Source of the DNA: Gordionus sp. m RMFG-2023
Lineage: Eukaryota > Nematomorpha > Gordioida > Chordodea > Parachordodidae
Assembly (NCBI RefSeq): GCF_954871325.1
Contig: NC_088776.1
Span: forward strand, 27,638,508-27,702,507
DNA length: 64,000 nucleotides
Direction: 5' to 3'
In this document: positions 54,469 to 64,000 of the stretch, piece after piece
Layout of the letters: every line of letters starts with the position of its first letter
Position numbering within the stretch: the stretch's first letter is position 1
Translations under genes and position numbers: made by a program
The notes under the pieces: model-generated
Database searches by the model: none
What the model saw: only the letters and a program-made list of their open reading frames with translations
Told to the model about the DNA's origin: nothing

Positions 54469-56558
54469 TAAAAGAAACAAGTAAAAAATTTAAGTTGTAT
54501 TTTGTTTTAAATAAATTTTATTTCTACTTTTAAAAAATAAAATAATAATAATCGATAAAATGTATATCATCGACTGGTATATATACTGGTATATGTAACA
54601 AAACATTTAAATTAATACTCAATAAATTATTTTACAAATTTGAATAAACAACACAATATGTAACAAAACATTTAAATTAATACTCAATTAATTATTTTAC
54701 AAATTTGAATAAACAACACTATTAACATTCCCCTCTTCGACAAAGCATCAAGTTGCTGCTAAGAAGGCGCATAAGTCTGTCTGATGGCGTGAGTCCATAC
54801 GTTTTTGTAGGTTAGAAAAGTTGCTGTACGTTATCATTATTATAAGGATCAAGTTTGAATATATGGAATAAAATTTTGGAATAAAAGAATTTGGAATAAA
54901 ATTTTTGGAATGTAGAATAACATAAGAATGATAAATCAAAAAAATTATATAAAATTTCGCGTTTTTTTTTTTAAATTTTGCGTTTTATATTTTATTAGTA
55001 GCGTTTTAATATTTAATTAGTAGCGTTTTAATATTTAATTAGTAGCGTTTTAATATTTAATTTATTTTTATTTATTTTCAATCTCCGAGTTTAAAATATG
55101 CAAATATTATGCACATTTCCCTCTCTTAAAAAAAAATTTAAATTTCACACAATATTTTTCTAAAATAATGATGTTTAATTTTTACATAACCTTTTGTCTT
55201 CAAAAGCTTTATTTCAAAAACATTTTTATCATATTAAGTATTACTTATAAGGGTTATGTAAATCTATCATGTGATTTAAACCTTTTAATTCATGTTTTAA
55301 TTACATTTTAATATATTTAAAATTAAAGTTTTATCTTCTTGTTTAGGATTTTTAATGGTTTATTTTTAATTAAATCTAAAAATTCATCTTTAGGTTTAGT
55401 TAATTTACAGAAATTGGTCATCATACAAGAAATCCAAAAAAAATAATCAATATTTTACTAAGAAATTAAGTAAATAATTTTTTAAGGCTTTTATGTGTTC
55501 AAATATGTCCATTATTGATTTACATTTAAGTTATTTTAATAAGTAAATTTACAACATGCCTTTATCTCGGCATAAAATTCTAATTTCAAATAACTTTTCT
55601 TCTTACGTGGATTAGAATAATAAGTGATCATCATTGGTCTCACAATATAGAATTCATAACCTAACGTCCAACTTCCATATTGGTTCTTTCTAGGTTGTCA
55701 CATTAGGTTAGGTGCTGGTTATCATATTCCAGTCCAAGCTTTTTGCATGAAAGTGCTAAGGTTTGATTCTAGTCATCTCCATAGATTAAGCAATCAACAC
55801 AATAGGTAGTCATATAAATAGAGTCATCTCAATGGATTAAGCAATCATCACAATAGGTAGTCATCACAATAGGTAGTCATATAAATAGAGTCATCTCAAT
55901 GGATTAAGCAATCGTCACAATAGGTAGTCACCACAATAGGTAGTCACCACAATAGGTAGTCACCACAATAGGTAGTCACCACAATAGGTAGTCACCACAA
56001 TAGGTAGTCATATAAATAGAGTCATCTCAATGGATTAAGCAATTGTCACAATAGGTAGTCACCACAATAGGTAATCATATAAATAGAGTCATCTCAATGG
56101 ATTAAGCAATCGTCACAATAGGTAGTCATATAAATAGAGTCATATCAATGGATTAAGCAATCGTCACAATAGGTAGTCACCACAATAGGTAGTCATATAA
56201 ATAGATAAGGTAGTGAATAATATTTGATTTTTTTTTTAATTTAAGGCAAATTTTATATATTTTCTTCTTTTTTTTTTACAAAAACGTACCGGGGCGCCAT
56301 AAAAGAAACAAGTAAAAAATTTAAGTTGTATTTTGTTTTAAATAAATTTTATTTCTACTTTTAAAAAATAAAATAATAATAATCGATAAAATGTATATCA
56401 TCGACTGGTATATATACTGGTATATGTAACAAAACATTTAAATTAATACTCAATAAATTATTTTACAAATTTGAATAAACAACACAATATGTAACAAAAC
56501 ATTTAAATTAATACTCAATTAATTATTTTATAAATTTGAATAAACAACACTATTAACA
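54469..56558 (-). mobile_element. Short nonautonomous LTR retrotransposon (TRIM-like), looks whole
   Basis: Direct LTRs of 259 bp lie at 54469-54727 and 56300-56558 and differ at one base by my count, so the insertion is young. Read on minus, the LTR starts TGTTAATAGTG. Next to the upstream LTR is a primer-binding-site-like TGGCGCCCCGGTACG (56285-56299); next to the downstream LTR is a purine tract AAGAGGGGAA (54728-54737). Flanks aaagg and gaagg are a 4/5 target duplication. The 1.57 kb interior has no coding frame and holds a minisatellite. The PBS type suggests the Gypsy superfamily as source of the machinery (inference). Confidence 0.85.
55775..56215. repeat. Minisatellite inside the TRIM-like element
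   Basis: Higher-order tandem repeat: units of cacaataggtagtcac (16 bp) interspersed with tataaatagagtcatctcaa and tggattaagcaatcg. Five to six consecutive 16-bp units occur at 55915-56010. Confidence 0.9.
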
Positions 56559-57680
56559 GAAGGGTAAATATCTGATTTACATATCATTCAACTGGTTAGC
56601 TCCTGGTATTTATATGATATTCATTATAACTAAGACCAAATACTATGGTTTGAGTAAGAATAAATTTAAAGCTTTTATTTGATAATACCGATATGTTAAA
56701 TTTACTGATCATTTATACCGAATAAAACTGAAATAAAACATTTAAATAATCTTAATGAATTTAAAAATACAATAAAAATCAGATTTTCATGGGCCCTGGT
56801 TTTTTGATCAGGCCGAGCCCAGACCTGCAAAATAACTTGTTTTAGGCCAATGTCTGACCCATAGTTAATAATAATAAAATTATCAAACGTCCAAGCTCAT
56901 AATAATTTTCCCCAAGCCCAGCCCAATATAATTTATAAAAATATTTTCCAAGCCCAGTCCAACTTATAATAATTTTATAAAAAATTTTCTCAAGCCTGGC
57001 CAACCCATAGTAATTTTCAAAAAATTTTTCCAAACCTGGAGATTGGTAAATCTCTAAAAACCATATCTATTTTTTATTCTAACTTAACCCAGCTCACCCC
57101 TACTTCAGACCAAGGCCAACCCATTTAGACTAAGAATGAATACTATTTTTTTGAATAAAAATTATATTTAAATTAGCTTTTACCTGAGGGCCATATAAAT
57201 TGTGTTAAATATTACACCTATGCCTAATATTAAAAAAATTCCCAAGCCAGATCCACGCACTTGGAAAATTTTCTTAAACCTGCCAAAGACCATAATAATT
57301 TTGGTAGTTGAGAACTGAAATAAAATATATAAAAAGTCACAATGCATTTAAAATTACAATCAGAATATGAAAGTTGCATGGGCCTTGGTCTGTGATCAGG
57401 CCTGGCCATGTCTTCAAAATTTTTCAGGCCAATTTCTAGCCCATATTTAAAATTAAAAAATTTTAGCAAGCTATGTCCAAGTCCAAATAAATTATAAAAA
57501 ATATTTACCATGCCCAGGAAAACTCAGAATAATTAATTTTTTCCTTGGATCCTGAAAAATAGTAAGGGGTTTATAAGAATTAAATCTGTCTAATATATGT
57601 ATATATTAATTGGGAAAATTTTTCAAAATTATCATCAAATGAAGGGGAAATATCTGATTTACCTATCATTATATGAAATT
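56559..57680. repeat. 1.1 kb repeat, end of first copy and second copy
   Basis: 56559-56630 completes the copy interrupted by the LTR element (gggtaaatatctgatttac). The second copy runs 56630-57680 and ends with ggggaaatatctgatttacc. The tandem order suggests a duplication older than the LTR insertion. Confidence 0.72.
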
Positions 57681-58253
57681 CATCATACATATTAAAGTAC
57701 CATGCTGAAAATATGTTCATCCTAATTTAAATTTTAAACAAACTATCACTTTTCCAAATGATTTATTATTTAGTTACAAATTATAAAATTAAATTTAAGA
57801 AATTGATATTAAATTACAATAGAAAAAATAAAAAACTATTTTAAGTTATCAAATAATAGGAGGTTAACTACAAATCCTAGTCAAATTATATATAAGTAAA
57901 ACAAAAATGCTATACATTTCATCAAAAATGTTATAATAAGTTATAAATAACATACATTCTACAATTATGAAGTTATGAGAAAATATACAACACTATATTA
58001 TAATAGATTGAATTATTTAATGGTAATTGAAGTATTAGTAAGTGGACAATTTTTACAATTTATACAAAATTATTTAATTCTTTATTTTTTCCTTCAAAAT
58101 ATTATGCTAATAATCTCTGCAATTTCTCTTGGAATATCTATCGATTTTCTCTTACACCATACAGTAAATATATTACAATAACTCAGATCGTAACATTAAA
58201 AGGTGCTGGAAAATAAGGATCAAACAATATATATGGTTAAAAGAAAATATTGA
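57681..58253. other. AT-rich spacer
   Basis: I see no gene or element end. The short frame at 57975-58181 has no recognisable motif and biased composition. Confidence 0.5.
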
Positions 58254-59042
58254 TGCAAAATGTTGTTATTAATTTGTGAAAATTTTAAGGATTTTTTTAA
58301 AACATTTTGAATGCAGCTTAAAATAAAATTTTAGTTAATTATTATTCAATAAATTTTTTGGATTTAAAGAAAAGTTACTTGGAGAATAGAATAATATTTC
58401 TTAAAATTATAAAAATAAAATTTGGATCTATTCTATCTCCATTGGAATAATAATAAAAATAATTATTTTAGAAAGGAACTATTAAATATACACATGAGTT
58501 TCATATAAGACCTACACTTATCATAAAAAATTATTTAAATGCTTTTAAAACCTTCATAAATACTCTTTTAACTTCTCCCTTAACAATCAATCTTAATTTT
58601 TATGTATACCTAATAAATTAAGACCCTGGATTTTGATCCTTGCCTCTAAATAGCCAATGGATACCACCACAGATTTGTGACACAATCAGGTTGACCTCAT
58701 ATTTGATTTAAATCTATGATAGGAGGTCTTTATTTAAAATAGTATTTATGAAGGTCTTAAAAGCTTTTAAATAATTTTTTATGATATAGAATAATATTTC
58801 TTAAAATTATAAAAATAAAATTTGGTATCTAATCTATCTCCAGTTTTGGAATAATAATAAAAATGATTATTTTAGAAAGGAACTATTAAATATACACATG
58901 AGTTTCATATAAAACCTATCTAAATAACTTTTCTTTAAATCCAAAAAAATTATTGAATAATAATTAACTAAAATTTTATTTTAAGCTACATCCAAAATGT
59001 TTTAAAAAATCCTTAAAATTTTCACAAATTATTAACAACACT
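58254..59042. mobile_element. Complex inverted-repeat element (MITE-like)
   Basis: 58254-58385 is the inverted copy of 58915-59042 (aatttgtgaaaattttaagg at left). Just inside, 58388-58510 and 58786-58918 are direct copies of each other, and 58520-58565 and 58738-58785 are inverted. The ends carry a tgttgttaataattt-like terminus. No target duplication was recognised. Confidence 0.65.
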
Positions 59043-59639
59043 TTGGACACATTTAAGTTTTAACAAAATTAAAATATTCAAAATGTTTATCAAAGTATAC
59101 TTTACAAAATTGTTTTACCCCTAAATTCCTAGACATACTATGACATTAAAACTCTCCTTTATTCTACCCAGTTTGATTAAATATCTTTGAAGCCAATTTT
59201 ATTTGTAGGTTAACTATATAATCTATAAAAAATTTAACCTTAATTAACGTTTTCTGCAACCTTATGAAGATGGTAAAATGTGTTATAAAATTGAATGAAT
59301 GTTAAGGTTGTTACATGATTATTATTGGACCTATTAACCTATAATCATTTTTATTGGACAAATTTTTTTTAAAAGAACACTATTGGCTAAATTTGATTGA
59401 CGTTTTTTGAAGATTATTATAATAGATGTGAATATAAAAATTTTTGATTTAATTATAAATTTTTTGTATCAACAAACCTAACTAAACCAATCAAATAATA
59501 AACGTATTGATTTTGAAACTTTTTATTTAACACAAAAAATATCGCAAAATGAGTACACTAAAATATAAAATAAATGTCTATTTATATAAAGTACAGTGCA
59601 AAACATTGATATAAATTTAATGTAAGAGAAAATAATTTT
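59043..59639. other. AT-rich spacer
   Basis: I see nothing in it. Confidence 0.5.
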
Positions 59640-59940
59640 ATGTCTTTAAGAAGGATTCTGTATGCGCATCCAACTTTTTAGGCACAGGCAAGCTTGGATA
59701 GTATCTTCATCTTACAATGTTGGTCCGTTATAACATATTGTCCTTATGAAAACGGCCCTTCAGAGCTGGCTGAGGTAACTGGAATTGCAATATAGTCACT
59801 GGCAATTTTCGATAATATTGGATATCTATTTTGATTTAATTTCCACCAGTCTAATGGATTTGTTTCATTAGAAATTGTGACTTTATCCATATATTCGCTT
59901 ATTTCTAAGCTATTATTGTTATGACTAGGTTTAATCTAAA
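59640..59940 (-). pseudogene. hAT transposase dimerisation-domain remnant
   Basis: On minus: SNETNPLDWWKLNQNRYPIL, then SKIASDYIAIPVTSASSEGP and FS, then GQYVITD: the hATC domain of BED-type hAT transposases (family: DPLxWWKxNxxRYPxLxxxAxxYLxIPATSxxSERxFS). The usual ERVFS is EGPFS, a stop follows it, and the tail (TIQACLCLKSWMR) reads in another frame. No termini were found. Confidence 0.85.
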
Positions 59941-59989
59941 ATATTTTATCATAAAAAGACAATTTTTTGGATTTATTTTCTATTCCATT

Positions 59990-60640
59990 TATATGTTCAG
60001 CTGAATTGTAAATCAGTCGTAATATTTTTAACAGGAATAATAATTGGAAATTTGCTGTAGGCATCGACTATTATCAACCAATTTTTTGTGAAAAACGGAC
60101 CCGCATAATCTATGTATATCCTTTCAAACGGTTTGGTTGCCGAAACCCATGGTTTTTGTATCTTTATAGGATTATCATGATATATGTTACAATCGTCACA
60201 ACTTTTCACTTCCATTACTATGTCATTATTTATACCAGGCCACCACATGTAATCTTTGGCTAAGGATTTGATTTTTCCTGCTCCCAAGTGACCTTCATGT
60301 AATGACTGTAGTATATTTTTTCTCATAGAAGACGGAATTATGATTCTGTTGCTTTTGTAAAGACAATCCTTAATTATACTCAATTCTAAATCAATGTTTT
60401 TATAAATATTATTCATTATAGGCCTGTTGTACTTAATATCATTTATGACTTGTTTTAATTCAACATTTTTCAAAGTTTCGTCATGAATTTGATTAAAATT
60501 AATAGGTAAATCTCCATATTCATTTATTATAGTGATATTTTCAACAGCTTCATCATGACATTCTTGTAGTAATCTCGAAAGACAATCAGGAACAACATTA
60601 TATTTACCGGCTTTATACTTTATATTATTTAACTATATTA
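59990..60640 (-). mobile_element. Ty3/Gypsy pol fossil: RNase H end and integrase start
   Basis: A remnant of an LTR-retrotransposon polyprotein. On minus it begins with the end of the RNase H part (VVPDCLSRLLQEC). It continues with the zinc-binding integrase N-terminus (LHEGHLGAGKIKSLAKDYMW, WPGINNDI, SCDDCNIYHDN) and the start of the integrase core (PFERIYIDYAGPFF, WLIIVDAYSKFPI). It is broken and truncated, with the rest of pol and both LTRs missing. It is a different, older and more AT-rich element than the one at 62505. Confidence 0.88.
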
Positions 60641-60996
60641 ATGTATTGCTTTATTATATATATATACGGTTTTATACTTCCTTTATTAGAATATTTCGTA
60701 TAGTTTATAAAATAAAATATAAGACGTTAATTAATAAAAAAAAATAATAATAATAATTTTTTCCCCTTTTTGGGTTTATATAATTTTTAAAATTGTTAAA
60801 ATAAATATATATTTATTAATAATTAGAAAAATATAATATTACGCCTTATAACAATGAATCGATAAAAAAAATATAATTCATTAGTAATCCTATAAAAAAA
60901 ATAATATTTATTAACAATGACTCAACTATTATTTTAATAACTTCTGTTACTAAAAAAAAATGAAATATATAACACGCCCCTATTATTCCCTTCATC
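60641..60996. other. AT-rich spacer between Gypsy fossils
   Basis: Low-complexity A/T runs, no feature. The composition changes abruptly at about 60975 to GC-rich sequence. Confidence 0.55.
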
Positions 60997-61637
60997 TTAT
61001 AAGGCATCCAATCCTAATAGATCTTCCCATTCTGTGGCCGATAAATCCACCAGGGGCCAACTGTCGACACTCTCCTCTCCCGCATTAGGACCCATTACTG
61101 GTTCCTGGAAGAGATGAACTACCGCAACCGGTGTACGGGTCCCTTGCTCCTTCTTCCCATTGCCCGACTGCGTCTCTTTCCCCTCGGGTGATAACAGCCC
61201 CATATCGGCACTATATCCCCTTGAATCGAACCACGACTGCGACTTCGTCGTGAAGTCCCGGGCATTTCCCTTCGATTGTATCCAGTCTGATTATGCGTGG
61301 GCCCTCGGGGGCATCGGCCACGTAAATGTCCCGTGCTCCCACATAAGTAGCACGTTCTCGCCCGCCTAATGGGTCTTAGCCTAGGCATCCTGGGCTCTGG
61401 CAATTCCGGGCTCACATTTCGATGATTCAGGGTCCTTCCCCTATCCATTATTCCATTCCTGGTAGATCTGGGTTCTATCGATTCCTGCCTTGAGGGGGGC
61501 AATCTTCGGCCTTCATCGTCCACTCTTCCTTGATAGATACTGACACGAATTGTCAATTCTTCCCAGTATAAACACCGATGAACTCCGCTCATTTTAAATC
61601 CTGTAAAGGATGGATACTTAATTTTAAATGAAAACAA
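60997..61637 (-). mobile_element. GC-rich Gag-like fossil with CCHC zinc knuckle
   Basis: Minus-strand frames in a GC-rich block. One carries RARTCYLCGSTGHLRGRCPR, a CCHC knuckle of the Gag nucleocapsid type set in Arg/Ser-rich sequence; a second ends in an acidic tail (ATEWEDLLGLDAL). It sits just downstream of the LTR-like region of the Gypsy element at 61640-64000, so it may be part of a second copy sharing that LTR, or a 3' frame of the same element. The element is incomplete. Confidence 0.6.
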
Positions 61638-61639
61638 TT

Positions 61640-62494
61640 ATTTTACTTATTTCCTTTCGAATATATAGGATCTTCTTTTATCGTAAGAAAGAGGGTACAA
61701 AAAAAAATTATTTCTTTTCAAAAAAAATCTTATAACTTTCTTTTACTCTCGTAGTTCCCTGACAGAATTATTACATAATATTTATTATTTTTCCCATGCC
61801 AAACTGTCAACCCCCTTTTCTTTTTCTCTCACAAAAGTTATAATTCCCTCCAAATTCTTAACTTATAGCTAGCTAGATTCATCACATTTCTAAAATCATA
61901 AAAGTCACGCAACTCCAACTTTTTATTCACAATATTTTCAATATTATTTTCCAAACAAATTGCCAGTTGTTTCTTTCTTTATTTATTTATTATTATTTTC
62001 TTTTTGTCTTCTTCCCCCTTTTATATGTGGGCCTCGCCTTATATCCATTTTATTTGATAATTTAACACGCACTAATATTTGGGCACCACCACATAGTATT
62101 AATTATTTTATTTTTTATCATAAGTTCTTTTTTGATTTATGATGGTTAATAAGCCAATAACGCTAATATTTCTTTTCAAAAAAAAATACGCGAGAGAAAT
62201 AGAAAAATTTTATCACTCGTATTTTTATGCATCATATGACTGAGACATTATTACATTGCCACTTTAAGTTACATATTGTTACAAAAATGGGAATTTCGAC
62301 AATGTTAAATATATATAAATTTCCTATGATTAATTTTGTATATATTAACTTTGATATATTAAAAAAAACATTTCCTATTGTATATATCTATATTTCCCCT
62401 TATGAGTACATAGGCAGGTATACTCTCCTTTAATATCCATATTTCTCTTTATGAGTACATAGACATGTATACTTTCCTTTAATTTCCTATAACA
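61640..62494 (-). repeat. Probable LTR of the Gypsy element
   Basis: Directly after the end of pol on minus comes a purine-rich AGGAGGAGTGA and then TGTTATAGG, the usual polypurine tract and LTR start. Two similar ~55-bp units (gtayactytcctttaat) open it (62410-62485). The inner end is uncertain, perhaps near 61605. The partner LTR would lie beyond the window, so the boundary cannot be confirmed. Confidence 0.5.
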
Positions 62495-62504
62495 TCACTC
62501 CTCC

Positions 62505-64000
62505 TCATACTCCTGATCGTAACCTTCCTGGCTCCAGCCCCCTTTTTAGTTGATCCCGATGCCGTATTCCTTCTCTTCCATCAGTAAATTTTACTCGATT
62601 TAATTTGTGTCCCATGTTTTCTACGATCACCCCAGATTCCCACCTTCTTGTACCTCCATATATTCTTGCCCACACGGTTTGTCCCATGACAAATTTCGGT
62701 TTCTCCACTATCTCCCTCTCCATCTTTTGAAGTGGTTTCGGATTTTATAAGTCTAATAATATCCGGGTTCGCCGCCCTAAAAATTTCTCAGCTGAAGACG
62801 GTTCCTCTCCCTTTCTACTATTATTGTAATATGCCACCGCTATCAAAATTTCCCCACCCCCATACTTTGATTTTCTTAACCAGTTCTTAACAATCGACAC
62901 CATCCTCTCCGCCTGACCATTTGAACTGGGATGATATGGCGGCGCCAAAATATGTCTTACCCCAGTTTCTATACAAAACCTCTTGAGCTGTTCACTGATG
63001 AAAGCCGGACCTCCGTCCGATACTATCGTTCGAGCTACTCCAAACCTGGCCCATATATTTTTCAATGTTTTCCCTACCACCTGCGTCGTTAGCCCCCTTA
63101 CTTCCTCGTACTCCACCCACTTTGAGTAAGCATCTACCACGATTATATAAATCTTATTTTTAAAATCAAAAAAATCAACGTGTATCCTCTCCCATGGCTG
63201 AGTCACCTTTGGCCAAACACTCTTCCTGTCCTTATGGGGCATTTTGGCCCATGTATTGCACATCAAACAACCTCGGCAAATATTTTCAATTTCCCTATTC
63301 ATGCCAGGCCACCACACGTATTCACGCCCCCATTGTTTCATTCGTTCAGTACCTTGATGTCCCGCATGTATCATGGATAACACTGCACCTCTCAATTTCA
63401 TTGGTATTACTCCTCGGTTTCCTCGCACCAGGCATTCATCCACTATAGCCAGCTCTTTTTCTATGCTTCTGAAATATTTATCTCCCTCTCTCTAAGGTCT
63501 CTTCCTCATAACACTCCTTTTATTTCCCATCAGTTCGCGATCTTTCAAAGTGACCTTCTTTAGCTCTTCCCACGTCACGCAACCACCTCTAGATATCCCT
63601 GCTATCGCTCGAATCAGTCCTTTTTCCTTTCTTTCCTCCACTTCTTCAGATCCTACTTCTTCCCCTTCTTCTCCAGCGCCACATCGAGATAAAATATCAG
63701 GTAAATAGTTTTCCCTTCCCCGCCTATATTTTACTTGCACATCAAAACTACCTACCAGTAATAACCATCTTTGTAACAGAGGAGACAACATTAACTCTTT
63801 ATTATCTTTCTTGAAATGATGGACTAAAGGTTTGTGATCCGTATAGATTACAAATCTACGACTAATTAAGTATTCTCGACACTTGGTTAGTCCAAAAATA
63901 ACTGCCAAAGCCTCTTGTTCAATCACGGAATACCTTGTTTCGGCGGCTCTAAAAATTATCGAGAAAAACAAAATAGGTCTTTCTAGCTTGTCTATACAAT
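62505..64000 (-). mobile_element. Ty3/Gypsy retrotransposon, 3' part of pol (continues off window)
   Basis: On minus, from the right edge: RNase H with ETRYSVIEQEALAVIFGLTK and FVIYTDHKPLVHHF (63492-63971), ending NYLPDILSRCG; integrase with GHQGTERMKQWGREYVWWPG and CRGCLMC, the core PWERIHVDFFDF, VVDAYSKW, IVSDGGPAFIS and HPSSNGQAERMV (62745-63443), so all three acidic catalytic positions can be seen; and a C-terminal SH3-like domain (MGQTVWARIYGG) at 62505-62723. It resembles K02A2.6-like Gypsy proteins. It is well preserved, with perhaps two breaks in the visible part, and much more GC-rich than its surroundings, which suggests a young insertion. Confidence 0.92.

Noticed and set aside
61160-61369. 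Plus-strand frame in the GC-rich block
   Set aside because: It overlaps the CCHC-containing minus-strand Gag-like frames and has no motif of its own; GC-rich sequence has few stops on either strand.

Overview
The window is AT-rich animal DNA with one recognisable host gene and a very dense load of transposable elements. The gene encodes V-type proton ATPase subunit B. It is read on the minus strand from the start codon at 30992 to the window's left edge. Eleven exons give 417 uninterrupted codons with matching splice phases; the last roughly 75 codons lie beyond position 1. Spliced wording such as [11 protein letters not shown] and [16 protein letters not shown] is closest to arthropod or nematode B subunits as I remember them, so an AT-rich invertebrate is likely; the species cannot be named. 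Layout 1-31 kb: exons separated by introns from 41-42 bp (introns 1 and 2) to 11 kb (intron 5). The long introns hold hAT remnants (3.0-4.2, 20.4-21.8, 22.7-24.6 and 25.7-28.8 kb), a MULE with fold-back arms of short tandem repeats (14.2-17.6 kb), a rearranged second MULE (18.1-22.3 kb), MITEs, a tRNA-derived SINE and several tandem duplications. Layout 31.2-51.6 kb: one stack of elements inserted inside each other. From outside in these are a small hAT-like MITE, a nonautonomous element with ACAGGCGTA ends, then side by side a 3.9 kb hAT with a multi-exon transposase gene and a second hAT; the second hAT contains a third, which holds a LINE 3' end and a large palindrome of 119-bp tandem repeats, in which sits a 6.0 kb MULE encoding an OTU-type protease domain and a DDE transposase. 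Most levels show an 8-10 bp target duplication. Layout 51.6-64 kb: a 1.1 kb repeat present twice, with a short, young, non-coding LTR element inserted at the junction; an inverted-repeat element; a hAT C-terminal remnant; and Ty3/Gypsy fossils that are clearly more GC-rich than their surroundings. How the parts relate: the host gene is functionally independent of the elements, which mostly occupy its introns and upstream flank. The SINE at 27-28.7 kb carries the same 3' tail as the LINE at 36.9-37.9 kb, which points to a SINE-LINE partnership in this genome. All assignments come from reading the sequence by eye; no database search was possible.
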